Under the pieces are notes generated by a model. The model was given only the letters and a program-made list of their open reading frames with translations, did not search any database and had not been told where the DNA came from. The translations under genes and the position numbers were made by a program. From Saprospiraceae bacterium (GTDB taxonomy: Bacteria; Bacteroidota; Bacteroidia; Chitinophagales; Saprospiraceae): a stretch of 64,000 nucleotides of DNA. Of the stretch, positions 27,501 through 33,608 are shown one piece after another. Numbering within the stretch: position 1 is the stretch's first letter; each line of letters begins with the position of its first letter. The DNA is taken from assembly GCA_013360405.1 (NCBI GenBank), contig JABWBR010000034.1:19653-83652 (forward strand). Reading direction: 5' to 3'.

Positions 27501-27854
27501 TCGGAAAAACCCGCGCCTGCACCCGTAGCGACAGAGCAGTCCACCATCGCGCCGGCATACTCGGTGACAATCCCCTCGGGGAATTCAGAAGAAGCCCCGC
27601 CTGTGTCGACGGATACACCGGCCAAGGGCTACCGCCACATCACCATATCGGGCAAAGTGCCATTGGATCACTACCACGAATTATTCAACTACTTCATCAC
27701 GCCCTTTGCCATGAGCGGCAACCGCATAGACATCGAAGTGAGTTTCACCATCCACAGCGCCGCCGCCAATCCGCTGGATGAGTCGAAGCAGCAGGTTAAA
27801 AATGCTAAAGAGGCGGCCAGGCAGTTGGGGTTGCGGGTGGAGGGGGAGGAGTGA
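24567..27854 (+). CDS. DUF499 AAA+ ATPase with N-terminal Swt1-type HEPN domain, defence ATPase
   Basis: 1095 residues. The first 150 are helical and contain RHKIAH (Arg108 to His113), the Rx4H motif of HEPN domains; their layout fits the Swt1-HEPN class. The DUF499 ATPase follows with Walker A TGFGGGKTH at 253-261 and Walker B ILIDELADY with Asp370-Glu371. A linker rich in Pro and Thr near residue 990 precedes a C-terminal beta-rich domain. DUF499 proteins accompany DUF1156 methylases and large helicases in phage-defence loci. A HEPN domain would add a possible RNase activity. The gene starts 9 bases after the embedded ATPase and its stop codon (GTGAG) merges with a G tract. Confidence 0.9.
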   Translation: MTTLNQQQKDNLYKGLGLFLDAIRPYVVSVLIKEAGDKWPAWFVEALTPPQQQNWNQGLRQGTLPENLIDFHYLKSFSIKYKNLLKADFGVKDAQGLPTWLGEIADVRHKIAHFHEVDEDGITNAYIKMTQIARSLGMDELVVELKKLREAQPPSMADEKAVAESAAAYGGVKPWFMAVTPHLDIRQGRLDESVFAANLAEVALGNGREIYNNPAVFFSKTYFTAGIKNVARRVIKGLNGEEDAENRVISLQTGFGGGKTHTLISLYHLVKWGSHAGQSALAADLLAYTGAPKFDKARIAVFTNTTNDPANGRQTPDGITIQTIWGELAWQLGGAAAYEIIRKNDEQLIAPGGLFKKVLENNTPALILIDELADYCVKAAAKRAGSSSLADQTISFMQELTEAVAGVNHCVAVITLPASPQEVGNTPEAQNILSSLQKRVSRVGADTQPVADEEIYEVIRRRLFENIGDDAHTEAVISKYMELYQQYGSELPSHVVKSEYRQKMRNAYPFHPELIDVFRIRWASHHDFQRTRGALRLLAAIVSDLWKRQQSLPGGNLLIHASDVQCANLDPLTGQLKKLYGNGYDAVISADVAGASSNAFKIDGNKTEFGQWYLTQGISAAILLNSFGSEGANKGLGIAELKLNLLRPDGFNHNSVNGALDELESNAYYLYYAQSGGGKRYWFHTKPNINILINQAKNDIRSDEIEAEILRRVQQSTSNLALFGRALVNPSEDVPEQQRPTLIILSPRYVASPDGVNGQIKPLIEKLATQKGNSQRIYRNTLLFLLCSELGIGKLQSSVRDYLACQKIGQEYAGQLEREQRDDIQRRVQETAKETDRAIVVAYAIVAKYTAKSGIEKLVLKQFRDSLDSQINNQLIQTLKDEEWLLESVGYNTLANHNLLPAPAQPIKTKDIYEAFLRFDDKPMITGHQAVSNSLLRYCQNGEFCIASGDGRQFTRYFLGEPVPMFDVTDTVYWLTDKSEKPAPAPVATEQSTIAPAYSVTIPSGNSEEAPPVSTDTPAKGYRHITISGKVPLDHYHELFNYFITPFAMSGNRIDIEVSFTIHSAAANPLDESKQQVKNAKEAARQLGLRVEGEE

Positions 27855-27866
27855 GGGGGGGGGGGG
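27855..27866 (+). repeat. Run of 12 G after the DUF499 stop codon
   Basis: Twelve uninterrupted G residues begin at the base after the DUF499 TGA, 40 bases before the next start codon. Tracts of this length are prone to slippage in replication and in sequencing. Confidence 0.9.
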
Positions 27867-27905
27867 AGTGGGACATATAGGTAGTTAATGTAATACAACT
27901 CCACT

Positions 27906-28691
27906 ATGATAATAGAGCTTCCAGATTCACCAGAAGAGAATAGCGATAGTGAGATATTTCAATTGCTAGGTGATTATCATTTCGCTAATGTAGAATACCA
28001 TACATTAGAATGGCTTACTAATAGCAATATACTAGTAGGTGGATATAGTTGGTGGAGACGGGAATGTAATTTTGAAACGTTAGTAATCGACGAAAAAGGG
28101 GAAAAATACAGGCTTTATGATGTCGAAAAAATGAAACTTGTTTCGCTAAATCTGGTAAAACCTGACAGTGTTTTTTCCAATGAATATCAAGGGTTTTTAT
28201 TACTTAAAAAGCGTCCAAGTCATCATAGTATTGAATTACTTTTTTCAAAAAATCAAGAATTGGTTGCAGAAATTGTAATTCCAGATACGTTTCGTGTTAA
28301 TGTAATTACAGTAAATCCAACTACCCCCTTTTTAGTGATTGGAGGATTCGAAACACTAGCTATTTATCGATTTGATGCGGAAAAAATTATGGGAAACATA
28401 CCCTTGGTCAGTTCGCTGGAGACTACTGATGAATCTATGCATGTTATAGATTATCATAATATTAGACAACAGTGTATTCATCTTTTGAGTCTTGACAGGA
28501 TTGAAATTTGTTTACAATTTGTAATTGATCAAAAGATTTATGATGAAGAAATAATTCAGCAAACCGCCAGAATTAATGATCTGAATTATCGCAATAATTT
28601 AGGGGTATGCGCTAAAGAGGAGTATACGCTTGAAAGAAATAAAATCAGGCTTGGGTTAATTAATTGGGTAAATAGCAGGGTTGGGCGTTAA
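27906..28691 (+). CDS. Unknown protein with effector-associated-domain-like C-terminus
   Basis: 261 residues. The first 180 are beta-rich and unrecognised, with no clear catalytic motif. The last 70 (from about IRQQCIHLLSLDRIEICLQF) are helical and end with TARINDLNYRNNLGVCAKEE and LERNKIRLGLINWVN. This pattern, a helix pair followed by ARxNxLxxxxxxGxxxxEExxLERNxIRxxLL, resembles the effector-associated domains (EAD11-like) that tether parts of bacterial conflict systems in Bacteroidota. The gene is AT-rich, unlike the DUF499 gene 51 bases upstream. It may be an adaptor or sensor recruited to the island. Confidence 0.6.
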   Translation: MIIELPDSPEENSDSEIFQLLGDYHFANVEYHTLEWLTNSNILVGGYSWWRRECNFETLVIDEKGEKYRLYDVEKMKLVSLNLVKPDSVFSNEYQGFLLLKKRPSHHSIELLFSKNQELVAEIVIPDTFRVNVITVNPTTPFLVIGGFETLAIYRFDAEKIMGNIPLVSSLETTDESMHVIDYHNIRQQCIHLLSLDRIEICLQFVIDQKIYDEEIIQQTARINDLNYRNNLGVCAKEEYTLERNKIRLGLINWVNSRVGR

Positions 28692-28918
28692 TTTTCGCAT
28701 CTTGTAAAACGCATATTTCACTACCGACGCCTCTTTTTTTTGAGGCTAAGTAATTGTAAACCAATTGATTGAATTTGCGACGGCGATGCGTTTTTAGTCA
28801 TTTAACAATAAAAATTCGTTAAAGCTTTAAGAAATATTTAACAAAAAAAGGGAGAAATCTGCGAAGAGTTTTTTACCTTTCAGGCCTTGTAAATGCTATC
28901 ATATTAAAAGTGTTAGCT

Positions 28919-29098
28919 CTACTAAACCATCCTTCGGCTAAAGCAGATCCCGACAATTGGTGTTCTATGGCATATCTATGCATTTCACCCTACTAAACCA
29001 TCCTTCGGCTAAAGCAGATCCCGACTTCCAGGAACTGACTGCCGATTGCTGACTGCTGACTGCTACTAAACCATCCTTCGGCTAAAGCAGATCCCAAC
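28919..29098. repeat. Three 36-base direct repeats with 35- and 37-base spacers
   Basis: Copies at 28919-28954, 28990-29025 and 29063-29098 share a core ATCCTTCGGCTAAAGCAG. The first two are identical over 36 bases and the third differs by one base near its end. The second spacer is mostly heptamers of the TGACTGC kind. No cas gene occurs in the window. Confidence 0.85.
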
Positions 29099-29200
29099 TA
29101 CGGCTCGCTGGCGCTCGCCAAGTTCGACCAAGCTGGGACGGCGCTGGCGCACCGATTGCACGGCAGAATGACGACTTGTTCGGAATTACGACGCATGATG

Positions 29201-29240
29201 GCCCTTGTAGCTGAAATTCGTGAATTTCAGCTACAAGGGC
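29201..29240. repeat. Perfect 40-base palindrome (19-bp arms, 2-base loop)
   Basis: Left arm 29201-29219 starts GCCCTTGTAGCTG; right arm 29222-29240 is its exact reverse complement; the loop is GT. There is no T run on either side, so an intrinsic terminator is unlikely. Confidence 0.95.
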
Positions 29241-29427
29241 CGATTGCAGGCATAGAAAAACAAAAAAATTGCCAATCATCCTTTCCCATCTTTTTATCAT
29301 CCCCCATATCCTAGTTCAAAAACTCCGGGCCTCCCGATTTTTGAGGGGGCGATTGGGCGAGGCGGCGATCTGTGCCGATCGTTAAGCGGAGTTGCTCCGC
29401 ACCGTTTTCCCAGTCCGGCCGGGGCCA

Positions 29428-29477
29428 GACCTTGCAAGGTTTCTCCCCGCCGGTTCCCCGTCAAACCTTGCAAGGTC
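29428..29477. repeat. Inverted pair of CCTTGCAAGG palindromes
   Basis: GACCTTGCAAGGTTT at 29428-29442 and AAACCTTGCAAGGTC at 29463-29477 are exact reverse complements and each contains the self-complementary CCTTGCAAGG. They lie upstream of the MntA-like gene promoter. Confidence 0.85.
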
Positions 29478-29512
29478 TTTCCAGGTAAACATTTCCTGCC
29501 TGGCATCCCGCC

Positions 29513-29543
29513 TTGCCGCTATCCCGTTTTTTCCTTATTTTTG
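29513..29543 (+). promoter_or_regulatory. Candidate Bacteroidota promoter of the mntA-hepT pair
   Basis: TTG at 29513-29515 and TATTTTTG at 29536-29543 (matches TAnnTTTG) are separated by 20 bases, the spacing usual for the Bacteroidota primary sigma factor. Transcription would start near 29550, about 11 bases before the ATG at 29561. Confidence 0.6.
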
Positions 29544-29560
29544 TAACTAAACCGTCAGTC

Positions 29561-29848
29561 ATGAACCTGAACGAGGCTAAAGAAATACTCAGGCAACACA
29601 AAGCATCCTTGTTCTCAAGGTACGCCATACAGCAACTGGCCATCTTTGGATCGGTAAGTAGGGGGGATAATACGCCGTCCAGCGATCTGGATATTCTGGT
29701 AGAGTTTAAGCAGCCTATCGGAATTCGGTTTGTTGATTTGGGCGATGAGTTGGAAGAATTACTGAAGATGAAGGTAGATTTGGTGAGTAAAAACGGGATT
29801 AAACCTAAGTATTTTAAGCATATTGAACAGGAATTGAGCTATGTCTAA
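29561..29848 (+). CDS. mntA: MntA-type nucleotidyltransferase antitoxin
   Basis: 95 residues from the ATG at 29561. The catalytic motif GSVSRGDNTPSSDLD is the classical GS-x(10)-DxD, followed by ILVEF and the downstream strand KVDLVSKNGIK. MntA proteins transfer AMP to a tyrosine of the HEPN toxin HepT and so neutralise it. The gene overlaps hepT by 8 bases. A TTG at 29513 would lengthen the protein but falls in the proposed -33 box, so it was not used. Confidence 0.88.
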   Translation: MNLNEAKEILRQHKASLFSRYAIQQLAIFGSVSRGDNTPSSDLDILVEFKQPIGIRFVDLGDELEELLKMKVDLVSKNGIKPKYFKHIEQELSYV

Positions 29849-30185
29849 GAGAAGTAACCACGAGTTGTTGGTCGATATTTTAGAGTGTATTGATAAAATC
29901 AAAAGATATACGCAGGATATGTCGTTTGAACAATTTAGGGGGGATGAAAAGTCCATAGATGCGGTAGTAAGGAATTTTGAAATAATTGGAGAGGCTGCAA
30001 ACCGCGTAGATGAAACAATAAAAAGAAAATATGCCAGTGTTGAATGGAGAAGAATTATCGGATTAAGAAATAGGATTGTCCATGAATACTTCGGTATTGA
30101 TTTACAAATTATCTGGACTATTATAGAAGAAAATATGGATGCTTTTAAATTCGAAATCGAGGAAATTATTGATGAAGTCAGTTGA
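29841..30185 (+). CDS. hepT: HepT-type HEPN (DUF86) toxin
   Basis: 114 residues, typical for DUF86. The active-site motif is RNRIVHEY: Arg76, His81 and Tyr83 form Rx4HxY, where the tyrosine is the AMPylation target of the partner. Earlier parts (AVVRNFEIIGEAANRV, WRRIIGLRN) also match the family. HepT is an RNase acting on tRNA or mRNA in characterised systems. The gene is coupled to mntA and lies between repeat-rich stretches. Confidence 0.9.
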   Translation: MSKRSNHELLVDILECIDKIKRYTQDMSFEQFRGDEKSIDAVVRNFEIIGEAANRVDETIKRKYASVEWRRIIGLRNRIVHEYFGIDLQIIWTIIEENMDAFKFEIEEIIDEVS

Positions 30186-30217
30186 TTGCCTATTTCGATT
30201 CCGCAATCCGATTCCGA

Positions 30218-30350
30218 CCTTTTTCTGGCAGCTAAAGCAGCCAGTACGGTTGGCGCTATTGCACAGGCGCAGCGTGTCCAGATTCCCTGGCGGGAATGAC
30301 CTTTGATGCTTGATATTTAATGAAATTAATAATCAAACATCCAACATCAA
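30218..30350. repeat. Direct repeat copy 1 flanking the DUF4143 ATPase gene
   Basis: Begins CCTTTTTCTGGCAGCTAAAG, continues through GGTTGGCGCTATTGCACAGG and GATTCCCTGGCGGGAAT, and ends in AATTAATAATCAAACATCC-type heptamers. A copy in the same orientation with few changes lies at 31859-31985, on the other side of the minus-strand DUF4143 gene. Confidence 0.88.
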
Positions 30351-30546
30351 TCACCCATGTAAGCTAAGCCAAAACGAGCACGCCCCCCATCCTTTCTCAT
30401 CCTTCAAAATCCCCCCAATCCTAATAAAAAACGATCCCCAGCAGAGGAGCATTCCCCGGCAACTCGACAACCTTGCTCTCCCCGCCGCTCGTTGAGCGGA
30501 GCCGAAACGAGCCGCTACAATTTCGGATGTCGGATTTTCGATTTCG

Positions 30547-30620
30547 GATTTATCCTGGAAAACCCACAACCCACAACTCACAACCCACAACCCACAAACC
30601 CACAAACCCACAACCCACAA
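30547..30620. repeat. CCCACAA heptamer array abutting the DUF4143 gene end
   Basis: About nine units of the CCCACAA type, two of them lengthened by one base. The last unit ends at the base before the stop codon of the minus-strand gene (CTA on the + strand at 30621-30623). The interval 30351-30546 before it holds a reverse-oriented GGGGATC-type module (about 30390-30440) and no gene. Confidence 0.85.
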
Positions 30621-31754
30621 CTACTTCGCCCCCACAAACGCCTCAAAATTCTCCCTGTCAATACGAAGGGTGGCACTGCCGGGATAGGCATCGAGGAAAG
30701 ATTGAGGAAAGCGGGCGGGTTTCTTGGACTGCCATTTGAATTCAAAAGCTTGGAGCCGCCCGCCGGCGTCTTCAATGTAATCGATTTCCTGTTGGGTGGT
30801 GGTGCGCCAGAAGTAGGTGTTGCAGAAATAATCGGTATGCGTGTTGCGCTTCATGCGCTCTGCGAGGAGGAAATTTTCCCATAAGGCGCCGGTGTCGGTG
30901 CGTAAGGCTAGCGGCGAGAAGTTTTTGATGATCGCATTGCGGATGCCGGTGTCGTAAAAATAGATTTTCCGGCCTTTGCGTATTTCGTTGCGGGCATTGC
31001 GACTCAGCGAAGGCAAGCGGAAGAGGATGAATGATTGTTCCAGCAGATCGATGTATTTTTCAACGGTGGCGGTGTCGGCGCCTACGAGTTGCCCCAACTC
31101 GTTGTAGCTCACCTCGCTGCCGAGTTGCAAAGCCAGCGCTTGCAATATTTTTACGATTAAAGACGGCTTTTTGATTTGGTCGAGGGTCAGCAAGTCTTTA
31201 TACATCAGCCCGTCGCTGAGGTCGTTGAGGATTTTTTGCGCCTGTGCCGGACCGTTGTTGACTACCTCCGGGTAATAGCCGTACAAGATCCTGTTATCGA
31301 GCATCGAGCGCTCCGCCAGATGACCGTGGTGGGCGCACATTTCTGCATAGGATAAGGGATAGAGAAAAAATTCGAATTTCCGGCCTACCAGGCTTTCTTT
31401 GGTATGGGAGGCTATGTCGAGCGAAGAAGAACCTGTGACAAACAACTGCACCTGCGGAATATGATCGGTAATTAGTTTTAGGGTCAACCCTGCATTGGCA
31501 AACCGCTGCGCCTCATCAATGACGACAACTTCGTGTTCGCCCAGCAGGGTTTTAATGTGCGCCAACGAGATGTTCTCTAATGCCGCCCTTGCCGCCGGGT
31601 CGTCGCCGGTCATCCAAAAGACTTCTTTACCAAGACGCTCCGTGATCTGCCGCACCAGCGTAGTTTTCCCGACTTGCCGTGGTCCGGTGACAATGATAGC
31701 CTTCCCTTTGTTTATCCATTGCCTGATGTTTTGCTCTTGTTGCCGGAGTATCAT
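30621..31754 (-). CDS. AAA_14/DUF4143 ATP-binding protein
   Basis: 377 residues. Walker A GPRQVGKTT is near the N-terminus (about residues 24-32), Walker B EVVVIDEAQRF near 75-85, and LFVTGSSSLDI follows. The C-terminal DUF4143 part has IYFYDTGIRNAII, TGALWENFLLAE and a final EIDYIEDAGGRLQAFEFKW with Asp/ExK, resembling a nuclease fold. Proteins of this family are abundant in Bacteroidota and their role is unclear. It stands alone on the minus strand between 130-base direct repeats. Its stop codon touches a heptamer array. Confidence 0.85.
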   Translation of the reverse strand: MILRQQEQNIRQWINKGKAIIVTGPRQVGKTTLVRQITERLGKEVFWMTGDDPAARAALENISLAHIKTLLGEHEVVVIDEAQRFANAGLTLKLITDHIPQVQLFVTGSSSLDIASHTKESLVGRKFEFFLYPLSYAEMCAHHGHLAERSMLDNRILYGYYPEVVNNGPAQAQKILNDLSDGLMYKDLLTLDQIKKPSLIVKILQALALQLGSEVSYNELGQLVGADTATVEKYIDLLEQSFILFRLPSLSRNARNEIRKGRKIYFYDTGIRNAIIKNFSPLALRTDTGALWENFLLAERMKRNTHTDYFCNTYFWRTTTQQEIDYIEDAGGRLQAFEFKWQSKKPARFPQSFLDAYPGSATLRIDRENFEAFVGAK

Positions 31755-31782
31755 GCTTTTTGTTATAAAAATACCTGTTTTT

Positions 31783-31798
31783 TTCGATTCAAATCGAA
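31783..31798 (-). promoter_or_regulatory. Possible operator: TTCGATT-CA-AATCGAA inverted repeat
   Basis: A 7-bp inverted repeat with a 2-base centre lies 29 bases upstream of the DUF4143 start codon, and a further TTCGATT half-site occurs near 31815. The position fits a binding site for a dimeric regulator, possibly an autoregulator; no regulator gene is adjacent. Confidence 0.35.
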
Positions 31799-31858
31799 TA
31801 ATTTGATCTTTTTTTTCGATTAGTTGATAACCAACTGCCGACTTTGCGCAGACAACCC

Positions 31859-31988
31859 CCTTTTTCTGGCCGCTAAAGCAGCCAGTACGGTTGGCGCTAT
31901 TGCACAGGCGCAGCGTGTTCAGATTCCCTGGCGGGAATACAAATTTTATGCTTGATGAAATTAATAATCAAACATCCAACATCAAACA
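31859..31988. repeat. Direct repeat copy 2, running into the lysoplasmalogenase gene end
   Basis: Same order of segments as 30218-30350, ending in AACATCC/AACATCA heptamers from about 31968. The array continues into the end of the minus-strand gene: the stop codon (31989-31991) and the last codons of that gene are heptamer sequence. Confidence 0.85.
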
Positions 31989-32666
31989 TCAAACATCCTG
32001 CCCCGTTCCACCCCCTCTCCCCGTCACTCCGCGAACAATGCCGTATTGCGCAAACAAATACGTAATCATAATAAAAAACGGCGCTTGCGGCAGGGGCATG
32101 TAGAATTTGTTGAGGGCCAACAGACTGTCGGATATCACAAAGGCTGCCGCGCCCAATACGATCCAGCGGGCGTCGCCGGCCGGCCAATACGACCAGCCCC
32201 GGATGGCAGTGGCCATCATGGCGCCGATGACGAGGCCGTATACCAGGACGGGTATTTTTAATTCCTGTAAATACGGGAGTAACAGGCTCATTAATCCAAT
32301 TATATAAACCAACAACAATAACCAGGCCCACCATGGGTAGTTTCCGGTTTTTTTATGTTGAGATATAGTGTTGTTAAACAATAATATATAACATAAGTGG
32401 GCGATCAAAAAGGCGATTAGTCCACCGATGAAGTACAACTCGCCTTTGTGCGCAAACAGCAAAACAACATCGCCTATCCAGGAGAAAAATAAAGCGGCGA
32501 GCAGCCAATTGCGAAAAGCAAAAGAACCCGCCTGCCACACGGCAAGGATCAGTAAGGGTAAAAGCAGCGGTTTGGTGTATGCGGCCGCAGCCGGCCATAC
32601 CAGCAGGCTGATAAGGTGTAACCCGCTCAGGAGCAGGAAGTATTGAAGTGATCTGGAGGTAGGCAT
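31989..32666 (-). CDS. YhhN-family lysoplasmalogenase-like membrane protein
   Basis: 225 residues with about seven or eight hydrophobic helices. The conserved YhhN parts are present: YTKPLLLPLLIL, FFSWIGDVVLLF, GGLIAFLIAHLCYI, and late VLGAAAFVISDSLLALNKF with its Asp. Characterised members hydrolyse the vinyl ether of lysoplasmalogens; the bacterial substrate is not certain. The normal core ends near QYGIVRGVTG. The last residues, a Gly-rich tail ending QDV, are outside the family core and come partly from a heptamer repeat that also provides the stop codon. Confidence 0.85.
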   Translation of the reverse strand: MPTSRSLQYFLLLSGLHLISLLVWPAAAAYTKPLLLPLLILAVWQAGSFAFRNWLLAALFFSWIGDVVLLFAHKGELYFIGGLIAFLIAHLCYILLFNNTISQHKKTGNYPWWAWLLLLVYIIGLMSLLLPYLQELKIPVLVYGLVIGAMMATAIRGWSYWPAGDARWIVLGAAAFVISDSLLALNKFYMPLPQAPFFIMITYLFAQYGIVRGVTGRGGGTGQDV

Positions 32667-32821
32667 ATTGCTTTATTATGGTGTGAAAGATACGGATATC
32701 TGGGAAACCTTTACAGGGAGTTTTTTACCGCAGAGTTAAACGGAGTGACACAGAGCGGGGGTTGATTATTGTCATTGCAAACTTTCCGTAATTCCTTTTA
32801 ACTATGTAAAAATAATGCTTT
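32667..32821. other. Short divergent intergenic region with CTCCGT-type repeat
   Basis: Lies between the lysoplasmalogenase start (minus strand) and the small membrane protein (plus strand). Contains at 32724-32760 a degenerate unit with GCAGAGTTAAACGGAGTGAC, related to the inverted repeat at 5543-5633. No promoter could be assigned with confidence. Confidence 0.5.
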
Positions 32822-33196
32822 ATGAAACCCACTACTAAACCCGGCTGGATCGCGCGCATTTTGTGTATTGCAGCCATTCTCTTTGTTAGCCTTTTTGCCC
32901 TCGATGCGTTTGACGGCGGCGGTTCGCTGCTCGAAAAACTCGGCGCTTTCGGTATGCATATGATTCCTTCTATTGTGCTTGCTTTGGCCCTGCTCTTGGC
33001 CTGGTACAACGAACGTGCCGGCGGTTTTCTTTTTCTTTTTATCGCACTGGCTACCGCGCCGTTTATTTATCAAATGAATTTTACCCGCACCGGCTCCGCG
33101 CTTGTGGCCTTCCAGGCGATCGCGATGATTAATCTGCCTTTTGTAATCGTTGGGGTTTTGTTCCTGGTTAGCTATTTTAAGGTGAACAGTAAATGA
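32822..33196 (+). CDS. Small four-helix membrane protein, unknown function
   Basis: 124 residues with four hydrophobic segments: about 10-27, 43-62, 66-80 and 93-118. A short charged loop (DAFDGGGSLLEKLG) follows the first helix and NERAGG separates helices 2 and 3. It looks like a small conserved integral membrane protein of Bacteroidota, but I cannot name its family with certainty. The ATG at 32822 lies soon after AT-rich sequence. It stands alone on the plus strand, and a repeat region follows. Confidence 0.65.
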   Translation: MKPTTKPGWIARILCIAAILFVSLFALDAFDGGGSLLEKLGAFGMHMIPSIVLALALLLAWYNERAGGFLFLFIALATAPFIYQMNFTRTGSALVAFQAIAMINLPFVIVGVLFLVSYFKVNSK

Positions 33197-33569
33197 AACA
33201 CTCAGCACTTGGCAGTCAATGGAAGTCCTTTAGGTTTGAAAAGGGCTCTGCTTTTGTGCCTTTGTGTGGTTTTCGGGTCTTTGTGTTAAAAAAAGCAGCA
33301 CGTAACTCCGATTTTTTACCACAAAGACACAAAGGGCACTAAGTACCACTAAGACTTGGATCACAGATAGGCTGAAAGTACGCCCCTCGCCCGGTTGAGA
33401 TGTCACCTTCCCTCGTGCCTCGGGAAGATTACCTCTTTGCCCAGTCGCAAAGTCCCAAAGTCGCCCCCTCTCCCCCTCTCCCCCTCCATCTTTGTGGATT
33501 ACAGAGAGGGCTGTCCCAAACTGTCCCAAACTGCCCCACAGAAAAAAAGCATGGCAATCACAAAATTTA
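33197..33569. repeat. Gene-free stretch: inverted ACAAAGACAC repeats and composite repeat
   Basis: A large imperfect inverted repeat spans about 33257-33345 (arms with GTGCCTTTGTGTGG and ACCACAAAGACACAAAGG). Then comes the inverted copy of the 8046-8090 module at 33391-33437, octamers AGTCGCAA/AGTCCCAA and a CT-rich tract up to 33490. No gene. Confidence 0.75.
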
Positions 33570-33577
33570 TACTTTTG
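33570..33577 (+). promoter_or_regulatory. Candidate -7 box of topA
   Basis: TACTTTTG matches the Bacteroidota -7 consensus TAnnTTTG and lies 32 bases before the topA start codon. No good TTG -33 element is visible at the expected distance, so the call rests on the -7 box alone. Confidence 0.4.
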
Positions 33578-33608
33578 CATCTTTAAAAACAACAAAATCC
33601 CTTGAGCT

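Larger units (their letters stand above)
28692..29512. other. Long gene-free stretch with several repeats and palindromes
   Basis: No credible gene. After the unknown gene there is a weak hairpin at 28729-28746 (GCCTC, eight T, GAGGC) that could act as a terminator. An AT-rich unique part runs to 28918, then come three 36-base direct repeats (28919-29098), a perfect 40-base palindrome (29201-29240), GATCC-rich unique DNA and a 15-base inverted repeat pair (29428-29477). Heptamers TGACTGC lie between the second and third direct repeats. Confidence 0.6.

Noticed and set aside
14302..27854. DISARM system
   Set aside because: A helicase and methylase are present, but DrmA/DrmB/DrmC-type genes are not; the DUF499 ATPase and DUF1156 methylase point to the helicase-methylase-ATPase type instead.
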